NCBI GenBank assembly: GCA_019915015.1
Contig: JAHBBC010000023.1
Location: forward strand, 62,001 to 126,000
Length of the DNA stretch: 64,000 nt
Origin: Auriscalpium vulgare
Lineage: Eukaryota > Basidiomycota > Agaricomycetes > Russulales > Auriscalpiaceae
Direction of reading: 5' to 3'
The number at the start of each line of letters is the position of its first letter. Within the stretch, counting starts at the first letter, position 1. A program made the translations under genes and the position numbers. Under the pieces are notes generated by a model. It saw only the letters and a program-made list of their open reading frames with translations, ran no database searches and was not told the origin of the DNA. This document shows positions 1 through 11,800 of this stretch, piece after piece.

Positions 1-14
1 TTTTGGCGGTACTT

Positions 15-1998
15 CTTCAGTCCCGTGCCAGACCGGTCGGGGCTCGTATGTGCACCCCGCCCGGTCCTGGCGGGATCCCGCCCGCACCGCGCGGGCTCAG
101 CGCGCCCAGCAATGCTGGAGCAGCTGGAGCCCGCGCGCATCGAGGGACTCTGCCAGGACCGAGCGGATGCCGCCCGGTCTGCGCGCCGCTCCGGTGCCCT
201 AGTACCGCTGCCATGGCCGCCGCTGCTGTCGCCGTCGTCATCGGCACCCTGTGCACGCCGCTCACCTGGTCCACGCGCGCGTCCCTCGCTGCGCCTCCCT
301 GCTCACCGTTGCCCTTGTAACGCGCCGCTGCTCCTGTCGTTGCGCGCCCCGCGGCCTCGTCCTCGTGTGACCCACCCGGCCTGTGCGAGCCCGCCTAGTC
401 CACGCCCGCGCCTCTCATCGTCTCGTCGTGCGCCGCGACCGGGCGAATATTGCCCGGTCTGCGCGCCGCCCGTGGACAGCTGCCAGTGCCGCTGCTGTCG
501 GTGCCCCGCCCGGTCTGTGCGCGCCCGACGAGCTCCATCGCCGCGCGTGCTCGTCGCCCTCGCTGCGCGCCGCGCGTGCTCGTTGCCGTCGCTGCGCACC
601 CCGCGACCCTGCTCGTTGCGGCGCCGTGCCCCTGCCCGTCGAACTCGTCGCGCGCCCCAGCTTGCTGCCCTTGCTGCGCTCGGCACGTCCTCCTCGCCGC
701 GCGCCCATGCCAGTCGCCCTCACCGCGCATCCCTGCTCGTCATCCTCACTGCGCGCCCCCGCACGTCGCCGTCGCCGTCGCCGTCTTCGCTGCGCGTTCG
801 TGCGCGCCGTGCGTGTCGCGCTCGTCATCTTCGTCGGCTTCGCTGTGCGCTCCTGCGCGTCATCCTCGTCGTCCTCGCCGTGAGCCCATGCGTGTCGTCC
901 TCGCTGCACAGCCAGGAGGCACCTGGTTTAGCACCATACAAGACTGCGCAAGCGAGTTTTGCGGTTGTCGGGGCTGTGGAGGCTGGATGGCCTTGCGTGC
1001 GGGCGTGGAAGCGACGAAGGCAAGTGACCCGGGCTACTAGTAGTCGAAGCCCGAGTTCAATTCCCACGACCTGCAGTCAACAAGTACACGTGATCGCGTG
1101 AGTTCAAGAATCAACGCGGCCAAGTCCTCTTCCTCCCTGCTACTTACCGGTACCACCTGCCCAACCGCGACACCTTCCCCGCACTCTCCCACCATCACCA
1201 TCAGCTCATCAACACCCCAGTCAGCTGCGCAACTACAAGACAACAAGGGGATGACGAAGACTACCGCCAAGGGGCAACGCACGTGGGCGGGCATCAAGGA
1301 CGACGAACACGGGCGCACAGCGAAGGCGGTGATGTGTACGGGCGCGCAGCGAGGGTGAGGGTGGTGGGGAGGATGGCCGACGAGGACCGCGACGAGCGCA
1401 CAATGGAGATAACGACGAGCGGCTCACGAAGAGGACGACGAGCAGCGCACGACGGCGGCATCGCACATGGGCGGGCAGCGACGACGACGAGCAGCGCACG
1501 ACGGCGGCATCGCACATGGGCGGGCAGCGACGACGACGCGCATGGGCTCGCAGCAAGGACGAGGAGCATGGGCGCTTGGTCAGGACGCTGCGAATGCAAG
1601 GTGCGTACGGCTGGAGCGTTGACGAGGGGTGGCACGCAGCAAGGGCAGCGTGGGCGCAGACGAGGAGTAGGGGCAGATGGCGGCAAGGGTCAAGCGGCGA
1701 GGGCGACGACGTGCGCGATGAGGAGGGAATGACAACGGCGACGATGGGCGCATGGTGCCGGCGGGGACGGGGGGCGCGCACAGGCCGCGCCGGGTACTGG
1801 CGGCGGCGGCCATGTCACCGGAGCGGCGCGCAGACCGGGCGGCATCCGCTCGGTCCTGGCGGAGTCCCTCTATGCGCGTGGGCTCCAGCTGCTCCAGCAT
1901 TGCTGGGCGCGCTGAGCCCGCGCGGTGCGGGCGGGATCCCGCCAGGACCGGTCGGGGTGCACATACTAGCCCCGCCTGGTCTGGCACGCAACTGAAGT
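15..1998. repeat. Foldback-like element with ~200 bp terminal inverted repeats
   Basis: The stretch at about 15-225 is repeated as its reverse complement at about 1800-1998 with only a few mismatches and one gap of about 10 bases. Inside the arms, the left half is C/T-rich with degenerate CGTCGT/TGCTCGTC-type subrepeats, and the right half is the G/A-rich mirror of this (GACGACG, GCAGCGAGGACGA). The whole 2 kb could therefore fold on itself. A non-repetitive spacer of about 300 bases lies near 900-1230. Long open frames exist on both strands, but they follow from GC-rich low-complexity sequence and match no protein I know. Long, subrepeated inverted arms around a small spacer are typical of foldback-type non-autonomous elements; that label is inference. 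No target-site duplication could be fixed because the left edge touches the window start. Confidence 0.7.
1434..1530. repeat. 49-bp tandem duplication inside the foldback element
   Basis: A unit beginning AGCAGCGCACGACGGCGGC occurs at 1441 and again at 1490, a period of 49 bases, followed by a third partial copy. The two full units are practically identical, which indicates recent duplication. It lies in the right arm of the inverted-repeat element. Confidence 0.8.
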
Positions 1999-2187
1999 CC
2001 CTCTTTGGCGCGAAACCGGTTCATTTCTCTGATTCGGCCCGCCGGCTCCAGTTTGATCGTACAGCCTTACAAGTACTGCCTCAAGGCTGCCTCACCTTTC
2101 AACTGCACCGGTGACCTGCCGTCCGACTCGTTGGTTTTCGCGCGGCGGGTGCTCCTACCCCACTTCCTCCTCTTTCCTTCTACCACC

Positions 2188-4660
2188 ATGGCGTCTGACG
2201 GGCTTGATATCCCCCAAATCGCCGTCACAGACGCACTAGGCAACGGCCCCGCCCTATCGCCAGACAGCCTCCATCACCCCACTTCACCATTTTCCACACG
2301 TGCGATATCCCCATCGGATCCTGGTTTGCTGGGCCTTCCAACTCCCAGCATCCGCAGGGCTTCTCTAGACGGCCTCTCGCCCACCTCCCTGTCTGGCTTT
2401 TCCGACTCGTCCTCGAACCACCCCCCTCCCTCTCCCACGCTGTCAGCGTACTCCACGGGTTCCGTGCGCTGGGGCAGCTTTGTGCAACTGCGCGACAACC
2501 ACCCTGAGGAACGCATCTCGTCCCTGCACCTCCTTTCGCCTCCGCGTGTCAGTGGCCACCGGCGCAAGGGTAGCAACGCGACATTCACGAGTACGACCTC
2601 CGCTGCCGACACAGAACCCGACCACGCGCCTATCGGGCTCACCCCCATCTCCTCTGTGCGCTCAGACGGCGCGAGCACGCTTGCGTCCCCTACACAGACC
2701 CACGTCGATGACGCGTCGCGCCCCAACTCGCGTAACAGCTTCGTCAAGAAGCTTTCGCATTTTGGCCGCTCCAAGTCGCCGAAACCTGACCCCGGCGAGG
2801 GCGATGATGCTGCTTCTACCCATTCGAATAAGGCAGACAAAGGCAAGAAGCCGGAGGAGAAGCCGGAACGCTCTGGCGTCATCGAGGAGGCCGCCGATTT
2901 CAACCCCGCTCCATTCGCCTTCAAGCCGTCTCAGCTCGCGAACCTCGTCGACCCCAAGAGCTTGGAAGCTTTGGAAGCAATGGGCGGCATCAACGGATTG
3001 CTGCGTGGTCTCGGCACCGACCGTACACGCGGGCTCAGCACGTCCAAAGGGCAATCAGTGACGCCCTCTGAAGGGGGCTCGTCCGAAAGGTGAGTTTGAT
3101 TTCGTTTCCTTCGAAGTAGCCCTCGCTTCTTTCAGACCTGACATCCCCGTCCAGAGTCGACACGTTTTTTGAGTTAAAGACAAACTCCAAGGCGACCTCG
3201 TCCTCTCGGAGATTCCGCGACATCCAACTCCACTCCATCCTGTCTGCATGGGTTGAGAACATGCGCCGCCTTTCCGGCATGATCGACGCCTTTCAAGACA
3301 TATCTCTTGCGGCGCCTGTCAACCAACAGCCCGGCCTCAACCAGAAAGTGGCAGAGATGCGCGCGGACCTGCGATTGCAGCGGGAGCGTTATGACGCATT
3401 CTCACAGCTGACGCGCGAGTACGCAGATCGGTACCTGCAGGACATCAAGGACGAGGTACACAGCCAACGCGCGCTGCTGGATATGCTCGAGCGCCGTCTG
3501 GATGCGGCGAAGCAGCTGCGCATGGATGTCGTGGAGATGCAACGGTCGTTCGCGAAGGGCACGCGCGAGGGGTTCCAGGAGGTCAAGGCCGCAAGTGCGT
3601 TTATCCAATTCTCTCTGTGCATTGTGCCGGTGTCTGACATACTAAGCAGTGCGCAAGACCATGTTTCCCGACGACGCGGAGCTGCTCGATGAAATAGACG
3701 TCTTGCTGAAGGATATCCAGGCGTGCTTCCGAAAACTGGACGACTTCTGGGTGGACGAGGTGTGTCGCGTTTCGAAGGCGCTCAAGGCGTGCAAGATGGA
3801 CGAAGATGATTCCCAACGATGGCGCGAATTCCAGTCGGATCTTGAGAGGACGCTTGGCTCGTGGGACGCGAAGGTACCTCCGCAGATCCTACTAAGTGCC
3901 AGCCAAACTAACTCCCATACCTCCCAGACCTCCATCGAACCATCTCAGAGACCGCATGTAAATGTCACGCCTTCTGCTTTTGCTGGTCGTCACCGAGTCT
4001 TGACAGACAACAGTACTCGGCCGCCTGATCGCTGGCCTGGCACCAGCCTTCTCATCCGCGTCGAAGGGCTTGCTCGACCCGCGCATGTTCGCCTTCTCGC
4101 GCTTCCTGCGAGGCAGACAAGACGTCAAGATCTACAAAATCGACGCTAGCCTCCAGACCACGCAGCAGCGCTGCCTCGCATTTCTTGGGGGCTGCATTTC
4201 GTACAGCAAGCGGGTCGTCGATCTGTGCGCGTCGGTCGCTTCGCACGCGCCATTCGAGCGTTTGAGGAAGGCAGCAGACTTGTGGGGGCTAATTGAAAGC
4301 GTGCTGGCGCAAGAGGGGGCGCACAGCACGCTAGGTGATGCAGTGTTTGCGCCGGGAGGTGCAGGTACGACCTAGCCGCATTCAGCGTGTCATGACGTGT
4401 TGCTGATTCCCTCATCGCCAGCGTCCTCGCTTTCGCCTGGCATACAACAGCTTGCCAAGTCAGTATTGAAGGCCGAGATGCGCATCGAATCAGCGTTATG
4501 CTACATCGCAGAGCATGTGCTGAACGTCGATGGGCGACCCATGCGCTCTCCCAAGCAGCTACTGGAGGAGGTCCGCGTATGGGTGAATGTCAAGCGAAAG
4601 TTGGAAGACGCAGCTCGGGAAGTTACGCTGAACCACCGCGCAGGACTGGCGAGGATCTGA
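2188..4660 (+). CDS. Chimeric-looking protein: Ca2+-ATPase N-terminal leader joined to a coiled-coil protein
   Basis: The first exon (2188-3089, starting MASDGLDIPQIAV) is Ser/Pro-rich and ends in a segment (FAFKPSQLANLVDPKSLEAL, then GGINGLLRGLGTDRTRGLS) that is the hallmark of the cytosolic leader of fungal vacuolar PMC1-type calcium P-type ATPases. No ATPase membrane or catalytic core follows. A GTGAGT donor at 3090 and an acceptor near 3153 join it in frame to a helical, charged region (RVDTFFELKTNSKATSS, then an arginine/glutamate-rich coiled coil, roughly 3153-3890) and further exons near 4020-4364 and 4423-4660, which end in a helical tail. I do not recognise the downstream part. Exon limits around 3880-4030 are uncertain. 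Either this is one chimeric gene, or two genes with missed ends. No transmembrane segment is visible. Confidence 0.6.
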
Positions 4661-4956
4661 CCGGCGGATGTTTGAACTTCGACCGTGATACTATTTGCTA
4701 TAACTATCTTTTCATGATTTTGTAAGTGTATCTGTAGCACCCAGAGCCTCTGCAATCACAACTCGGCGTGGGCGTTGGGCGTTGTTGCTACTAGGGAGAT
4801 AGAGAAGAGGTGTCTGCCTCGGAGACAGCGTTCCTCCACCTCCACGTCGACGAAAAGGATGCCCAACGGATGCGACGACTGGAGACTATGTCTGGCGCCG
4901 CTCCCCATAAATTTCCGTACCCGTGATAAACGCGCCTGAGGAGTTTCGTTATTCAC

Positions 4957-5753
4957 TTAGGGCCTGCGTCGTCGACACGCAAACATACCGAGACCATCCT
5001 CCTCCTGGCCGGACATGTAGAAATCGACATTACAGTCGAATCCAGGTGCGCACGCCAGCTCGAATTTATGATAAGACAGTGCTCGGCATGCGAAAGCGGG
5101 GAGTGGGGAGTCCTCTGGGGCGTCGCTCTGGGCAGACGATGTAGGCTCTACGGAGCCAAGAAGTGCGGTGCGCGGAGGACGGTTCTGGCACGTTAATTTG
5201 CGTGCGTCGACCCGTTTGGGCATCTCGAGGACCCAGATATCGACCTTCGATCCGGGCGCCGTGGGCAAGTTGACGACAAGCGAGCAGTCCTCCATGCCAT
5301 AGTCGATCGCGAAATTGTACGACGGTAGAAACCTATCACCCAAGCAAGCGTCAGTACTCGCACGATGCATAGAAACATGCCACTCATCTCTCGCGTGACC
5401 CAGATGCGCAGCCCCATGGCTGGAACGCGGCCCTCTGCGTTCAGGAGCATTTCAAGGTCCGTGCTCACCACCTCATGCGGTTTCGCTGAAGAAATGTGAG
5501 CGAGCGCCCGCGCGCCATTAAGGATTGGCTCGTAGCGATTCACTGACTTCGTTCCGCTAGGATAGACCTTGTCTCTCGATGCAAGCTTTTGACGCAAGAA
5601 CTCCACGTATATCGAAGGACGACGATGTTCCTGACGCCGTGGAGCACGTCGATGAGTTGGGTGGTCAAGCTCTGAATTTTGAAGCCTCTCACCTCCTGCT
5701 ACAACCTTCGCATCTCCGTCTAAGTCCTGCGCGATGGGCACGTAGTGTGACAT
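4957..5753 (-). CDS. Hypothetical Agaricomycete protein
   Basis: The likely start is the ATG at 5753 (MSHYVPIAQDLDGDAKVV). A GTGAGA donor near 5687 and an acceptor near 5630 remove a short intron, after which the frame reads a conserved-looking block (HRRPSIYVEF). A second intron near 5330-5385 leads to the C-terminal exon with FAIDYGMEDCSLVVNLP, WVLEMPKRVDARKLT and a final Cys-containing stretch. From memory, this order (RRPS-Y block, then DYGME-C-L, then W-L-LDARTL) is typical of a large uncharacterised basidiomycete family, usually with an N-terminal membrane anchor. I see no clear anchor here, and the second intron has no clean canonical donor, so the gene may be decayed. Function unknown. 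Confidence 0.45.
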
Positions 5754-6208
5754 TTCCCGACGGTGGTGGTGGTACGACCGCAGGGAGCGCAAGAAAGCGT
5801 CAGCTAGACCGGCTTGATGTGACTATGTCGAGCGACTAAGTGACACCTGTTTAAGATTCATCTGTATGATACGCGTGCCTGCGATCATGCAGTGTCTGAC
5901 ATGGGCTTGTGAGATGCGAGATGCAGTAGGCAGGATGAAAGTTGCGCACTCACGATCTGCCAGACGTCTTCTGCATTGACTGGCTGATAATGATCATGAT
6001 AAACGATAGTCTGAGAGTATTCTCCGACGAGTCATGCACGGCGCCTTTCCGTTTCATGTTGATGAACCGCTGCCGTGTCTTTCTCTGATCTCCCTCGACT
6101 GGCGCGTGTCTCGAAAGAGTGAAGATGAACGAAAAAAGCCTCGGCCCTCGAGAGGTATCATCAAATCACGTGACTATGGATACTATTTGAGAATTCCTCG
6201 GCCATTAC
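5754..6208. other. Intergenic region, nothing clear
   Basis: This is upstream of the hypothetical gene at 4957-5753 and downstream of the GMC oxidase, both on the minus strand. Stop codons occur in all frames and I see no repeat, RNA gene or conserved coding piece. It should hold the promoter of the hypothetical gene, but no TATA element stands out. Confidence 0.4.
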
Positions 6209-8521
6209 CTACTCTCCGACTCGCTCGTATAGTTGGGAGCGAATAATGTCAGCGGCGCGCTCGGCAATTGCATATATTGGGGCTTGCGGATGCGACGCCG
6301 GAATGAAGGGCTGGATGACTCGGATCAGCTATCTCACCTTGCGAGCGAGTGCAATCGTTTATGTGAAGTGGAACTCACAAACACCGACGCGTCAACAACA
6401 CGGAGCCCCTCTGCACCTTTGACCCTAAGTTTCGAGTCGAGAACCGCCATCTCGTCGCTCGACGTGCCCATCTTCGCGGTCCCAGTCGGGTGCCAGAACG
6501 AGCTGGCGCCATTTCGTGCGTACTGCGCGAGCTCGGCATCGGTCGTCGCATTCTCCAGAAGTCCAAATGGTCGGGTAGCGAGATCATTCCATGGGCCTGT
6601 TGCAAGAAGGGCAGCAGATGTCCGGATGGCCCCGACCATAGCGGCAACGTCCAGTTCATTGGTGAAGAAGCCTGGATCAATCACCGGGGTGTCGAATGGG
6701 TTCGCCGATCGCAGCGTCACGCTTCCTCCTGAAAAGGACAGAGATGAGTAACGAGGACTTCTTCAGCGGGCGGAAATGGATACAGACGAGATGCTGGAGA
6801 TATAACACCAGTGATGATGCTGACGTAGGATCCGTTTGCAGGTGTGGGGTCCCCGGAAAAGGAGATAAATTCGTTCTGCCTTGCTATCAGCTGGATGGTA
6901 CCGCCCAAGGTTAGATATCACGCTCACGGCCGGGATGATCTCCACATGTGCAGAGGTCAGTCCTGCAGAAGGGTCGCGTTTCCCGCTGAAAACAGAAGGC
7001 AAGCGGAGCCAAGCGAAGAGAGTCCCGCCAGTGTCGACAAATGGACCTGTCTTCGTTGTTTCCCATTGTTCAAGAATCTCTCCAGCCAAGGTGGCGTTCC
7101 TGGAGATGTCGTCCAGAGTATCGTTGGAATTGACAGACCAAGCGCTGGCCAGCAAGGGATGGTCCTGCAGGTTCTGGCCAACTCCGGGGGAGTGAAGCAC
7201 CGTTGGGATACCCAAAGACGCGAGGTCGTGCTTGTTGCCTATCCCGCTTAGTAGCAAGAGTTGCGGAGTATTCACAGCGCCGGCACACAGAATGACTTCA
7301 TGGTGAGCATGCACGGTCACGTGTGGACCTGAGAAGGGACATGAGGACGGTTCGATGTCGAATCGCGCGCCAGTACTCACCAGACACGCCGTTCGCAAGC
7401 TCAACACCACGCAGAATTGGAACACTGCCGCTCGACCCAGTTTGCAGCACACGAGTCGCCTGCGTGTCGATGAGGACATCGAGATTCGGCCTGCCAAGGA
7501 TGGGGTGCAGATATCCCGTGGCCGAACTACTCCGCACACCGTTTCCCGTCGTTGACTGTACCCAAGCTGATGAAAGGCGCAGTGAGTGAACCTGGCCGAG
7601 ATCAGACATCGTAAGATTACACACTCATCCCGATAGTATCGCCGGAATTCACATCCAGATTGAACGGAAAGCGCTCTGTGTCCACCTTCGTCGTGGCCAG
7701 CACGCGCTGATCCAGAGGCGAGGGGAACCCAGGCAGAGTGGGACGCAACGGTCCGCGATCACCATGAATGGATGGGTTGAACTGGCCGCTGGTGTTATGA
7801 TGGTCGACAGGTGTGGTAAAGTTTTCGATCTAGAGTTCGGCGGACCAGTGTCAGAAAGATGAAGGCATTCCTAGGGACGGCGATCACCTTGAGCATATAC
7901 GGGAAGATTGAGCCCCATGACCAGCCAGAATCCCCCGTGACGTCTGCGAAGCGGTCGAAATCGTCCCTGGAGCCGCGCGTATAGAACATGAAGTCTGTAC
8001 GCGGTGTCAGCCTTGTTCTCGGAAGTCGCCACGAGATTTCTGCTTACTGATAGAGCTGGATCCTCCGAGAACACGGCCGCGCTGATAGGCGATTACGCGT
8101 CCATTGAGCGCCTTCTGCGGGGACGTGGTGTAATTCCAAATGAGAGAGGCGTTAGACAGCACGGCGCTCGCGGTAAACGGTATCTGGAGCGCTGGTAGAC
8201 CGGCATCACTAAGTTACGAGGAGGTGTGTTCAGCAGAGACTACATGATCATGTACGGGCAACACCTACTTTCCTCCAGCCTCTACCAGAAGCACGGACAC
8301 GTTTGGGTCGGCGCTAAGTCTGTTTGCTATGACGTTTCCAGCAGTCCCCGCTAGATGCTCGTGAAGTCAGCGAAGCTTGAAGAACGCAGAGTACATGACT
8401 CGCCTCCAACTATGACGAAGTCATACTCGTGCTTGACCAAGCCCGCTGGGTTACTGTACAAAGCGGCCAGGGCTCCTTGGAAGATACCGAAGCCAAGAAA
8501 GGCAGAATAGCGGACCAGCAT
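6209..8521 (-). CDS. GMC oxidoreductase, aryl-alcohol-oxidase-like, secreted
   Basis: I could read a complete product of about 600 residues through roughly nine short introns. It begins with a signal peptide ([19 protein letters not shown]) and then the FAD dinucleotide-binding motif VGAGTAGN (residues 38-45). GMC signature 1 ([11 protein letters not shown]) and signature 2 ([15 protein letters not shown]) follow. The catalytic base region HPTGTAKMG and the second active-site histidine ([18 protein letters not shown]) lie at the C-terminus, and the last exon ends QLYERVGE. This family oxidises primary alcohols and passes electrons to O2, giving H2O2 for peroxidases in lignocellulose decay. 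The first intron (8351-8403) starts with GC rather than GT (GCGAGT...TAG), a GC-AG intron; other introns are GT-AG. No break was found. The aryl-alcohol oxidase label rather than another GMC subfamily is inference. Confidence 0.9.
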
Positions 8522-9792
8522 TGAGATGGACTAGCAATGGATTAGTGGGCGATTCTGGGCGCGCGCTCTGTTAGATCAAGAACTTTAAAAGAACGGCGGC
8601 GACCAGTCGACGGCCCTTGGCGACCAGACGGTGATAGTCGGTTACGTCGCGCTCCGAGGCAAGGAGTATGGTGTCGGCAGTAGGAGGCGCCGGGACAGAA
8701 AACTAACGCCGTAGGCAACAGGCGCGAGGGCATGCCGTGCTTCCGGGAATACAGAGCGCCCCTCTTACATTCCTGGCATTTGCGGAACAGAACATGCATG
8801 CATTCCGGAGCGGACTATCTGTCGTCACTATACATGAGGAAGATCTAGCTGGAGCTCTTGAATGTGCGTACCTTGTTGACGGTCAACATATGAGGACCAG
8901 ACTGCTTTCCATGGCCAAAGTACAGTGCCAGTACCCCAAACACAGACTTGGAGTCCTTGAGACGAGTTGTGATCACCACAAAAATAGTGCTGAGTGGTAC
9001 GGGTATACGCACAGAACACTGAAATGCCACGATGGCCGCCGCCGCCACTGCTTCGGAGGTGCACGGGCCGGCACCGGCCGGCCGATTACCGACACCGGGT
9101 GGCGTGGAATAATCTTTGGCCCTGCTCGGTCACTACATTCGTCTGCTCGACCACAATTGTCCGCTCCGAGTCCAGCTTACTTAGGTTCACAAGTTAGCAG
9201 CCAAGCGGGCAGGCAGATTCGCAGTGCGACATGTGCCAGAGCCCCATCCATGCTTCTCGAATCTCGACCAACATCGCCGTCGCCTACTTCCGAATATACT
9301 GATGACTGCTGAGGCTGCAATTACATCCTAACTCTGTCTAGGCTGGCACTACTACGCGGCCAACAAGCCCTATAATTGGGAAAGCCCGGCAGGCACACTG
9401 GAGTTTGGCGAGCGCTTGTGAGCACCGATAGTTTTGCGCCTGCGATTCTCAGCTGACATGGTCATTCGAGAATCGATGCCACCAGTCTCTTGAATCCACT
9501 ATGGTATGAGTGCCTTGGGACTCGGCAATCACTTACAGTTTCGGAGGCACTAACAACGCGCCGGGCGAGTCCTTCTCGAGCTACGCGGCCTTGTTACCTC
9601 GCCTATTTCAGGTAAGCTACTACGTACGTGTGTTGAGTTTGCTGTTCGACGCTCGCCGACAGAATTTGGCGCTTGCGCCTACTATAACGTACAGAGCCTC
9701 GTGTAGCTTCATCGTCTCCTGCGGGCGCGCCGTCTTTCACTCATAAATGTATGTTGCTCTTCTCGAAACCATCGTCGAACTCGCCCTCCTTC
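8522..9792. other. Intergenic region of 1.3 kb, no supported gene
   Basis: This lies between the divergent GMC (minus) and DUF6534 (plus) genes. Open frames on both strands are short, lack recognisable motifs, and cannot be joined into a protein I know. A minus-strand stretch near 8845-9048 has some hydrophobic character. A plus-strand fragment near 9342-9420 reads like the end of a coding exon (WHYYAANKPYNWESPAGTLE) but has no partner exons I can defend. It may contain remains of a decayed gene. Confidence 0.4.
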
Positions 9793-11428
9793 ATGACTGC
9801 TGGCAGCACCGAGGCTAGTGGCCCACTTCCCGAACTCGATGCAAGTAGCATGTGAGTTTCCGGTCGATAACTTGTTCCCGTTTTCTGACCCCTCTGTCGC
9901 TGGCCAGCATCGGCCCAATTGTATGTTCAGCTATGCTAGATATACCGCTTCATCTCACTAACGACCGGCTGCTCCAGTTCGTAGGCAACACGCTGGACTG
10001 GTTGTTGATGGGAACGCTGGTTCTCCAAGCCTGTACGCTCCATCATTTTCCTTCCTGCATACAACAACAGACCTCTGACGACCCGCTTTAAGACACATAT
10101 TATTTCAACTTCCCCAACGATACGTTGCGTCTTCGGTTGCTAGGTGAGCCAACAAGACTTGCTATCCTTCCATCGCTTACACTATACGTATATAGTTCTT
10201 GTCCTCCTGTGTCTCGACATCGCGCAGACGGCCTTCGGAACTCATATGGCTTGGTTCTACATGGTCAAGACATGGAGCAATCCTCCCGAAATTGACGCCT
10301 CAGTGTGGTCAGAAGCGATGAACCCGATTATGTGTAGCATCAGTATGTGGATTTCCAGTCATTTATCCTCTAAATGATGGACTGTTGACACTTAAATGAA
10401 GTCGCTGCGATAGTACAGGCATTCTACGCATGGTGAGCGACCAGATCGATCATTACGGGAATGCTTACACGTTTTTCTCTGAAGGCGGATTTGGACACTA
10501 AGGAAGACTGCACTGACCCGCTGCCTGACCGTTGTCATCGTATTGGTGAGTGGGACGCATTTCGCAGGCTCCCGATACTAATAGGCATCATTATCAAGAT
10601 TGCTCTGAGCCAAAGCTTGATGGCGACGATTTCTTCGGTGCTGGTGAGCGAGCGCGACGAAGCTCAATGGCCCCACCGGCTGATGAAATCCATTTAGATC
10701 CAAATCAATTCTGATACCAAGCAAGTCTGCGACAGCACGGGGTGCGAAAATATCAAGTCATGGATACAAACCGTGCTCCGCCTCCAACCCGAATATGAGG
10801 TAGGTAGTATCTCCGCTAGAGCCTCCTGATTCAATCGCATTGACCAAATTGTAGGTGTGGTTGGCCGGCAGCTTTGTCGCCGACATCCTAATCTCTGGAT
10901 GTATGGTTTGGATCGTAAGTTTTCACTAAAAGCCACCGTCGCCACATTACTGAAGACGCTCATCGTTTCTAGCTGTACACTGAGAAGCGTGACTCTACTA
11001 TCACTACACGGATCGAATCTATCATAAACAAACTGATGGTCAACGTCATTCAAACTGGTCTCGTTACCGTGGCTTGTGCGGGTGTAGAGCTGTCCCTGTT
11101 TGTTACGGTTGGCAAGGCGGGGAACTTCCCTCTTATTCCGTGAGTAATCTGAAATTCTAAATGGACTTCCCGCGTCCTTACTGACGCCGTGACTCCGCGC
11201 GCATAGGGCTTATATCTTGGGAAAGTTGTGAGTTACGTGTATTTCACAAGAGCTGTCTCGCTGAATCATAGATTGCCCAGGTACTCCAACAGTCTTCTAG
11301 TGACGCTGAATGCGCGGAAGGCCCTGAAAATAGACCACCATGACTCGCACGATCAAACGGAGTCGATTCATTTTCGGGTCGTCACACACCAGACCGAGAG
11401 CAACGAACGTCAGTCCCGGGTTCCATAA
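9793..11428 (+). CDS. DUF6534-family multi-pass membrane protein
   Basis: The start is ATG 9793 (MTAGSTEASGPLPELD). Joining about eleven short exons gives a protein with the layout of the basidiomycete DUF6534 family. It has a first helix (NTLDWLLMGTLVLQAYTYY), the FPNDTLRLRLL loop, a helix with LCLDIAQTAFGTH, then AIVQAFYAWRIWTLRK, VWLAGSFVADILISGCMVWI, and the hallmark C-terminal part (TRIESIINKLMVNVIQTGLV, YSNSLLVTLNARKAL). About seven transmembrane helices are expected. One intron (10549 to about 10602) can only be joined in frame if the AAG acceptor downstream of a TACTAAT branch-like site is used, not the nearer TAG. Function of the family is unknown. No break was found. Confidence 0.8.
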
Positions 11429-11800
11429 GACGCCGTCGCTGTCATTCAATGGCTCGCAGTCAGTGATTATTTCGACGTTATCCGAGCCAGCCGCTCATTG
11501 CATTGCGACAGGAGAGAAACCTTGACACATCCAAGCTATCGCTGCATCCGCAGAGCCGTTGACTCGCAAGAGATTTGCCCACCGTACGCATACGGCCGTT
11601 GAAGGACGCGATGTGAGCTGCACTGCACATAAAACGCCACAGCGCAGAAAGATGGGAGTCATCGGATTTGGTGTAAGTACTGCATGGAAGGGAAGGGTAA
11701 GCACATAAAGTAGGAAACAATGTTGCGATGTGTTAGCGCGCTTCACAAGTGAATTTGTAGGACCTGGTCCGTAAATGAGACCGGGGCGGGATGAGCTTAT
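11429..11800. other. Intergenic region between convergent genes
   Basis: This is 3' flank shared by the DUF6534 gene (plus) and the F-box gene (minus). No repeat, RNA or coding signal is visible beyond short chance frames. Confidence 0.4.

Noticed and set aside
303..909. Long overlapping open frames on both strands in the GC-rich element
   Set aside because: They are Arg/Ala/Ser-rich products of low-complexity sequence, mirror each other on both strands and have no motifs.
1037..1085. A pol III B-box-like GAGTTCAATTCC in the spacer of the foldback element
   Set aside because: The T-stem does not pair and no A-box or acceptor stem is found at the right distance, so no tRNA or SINE is supported.
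8737..9312. A 191-codon open frame between GMC and DUF6534
   Set aside because: No signal, domain or splice partner; composition and content look random.
10540..10610. A frameshift in the DUF6534 gene
   Set aside because: It disappears if the AAG acceptor after TACTAAT is used; all exons then join in frame.
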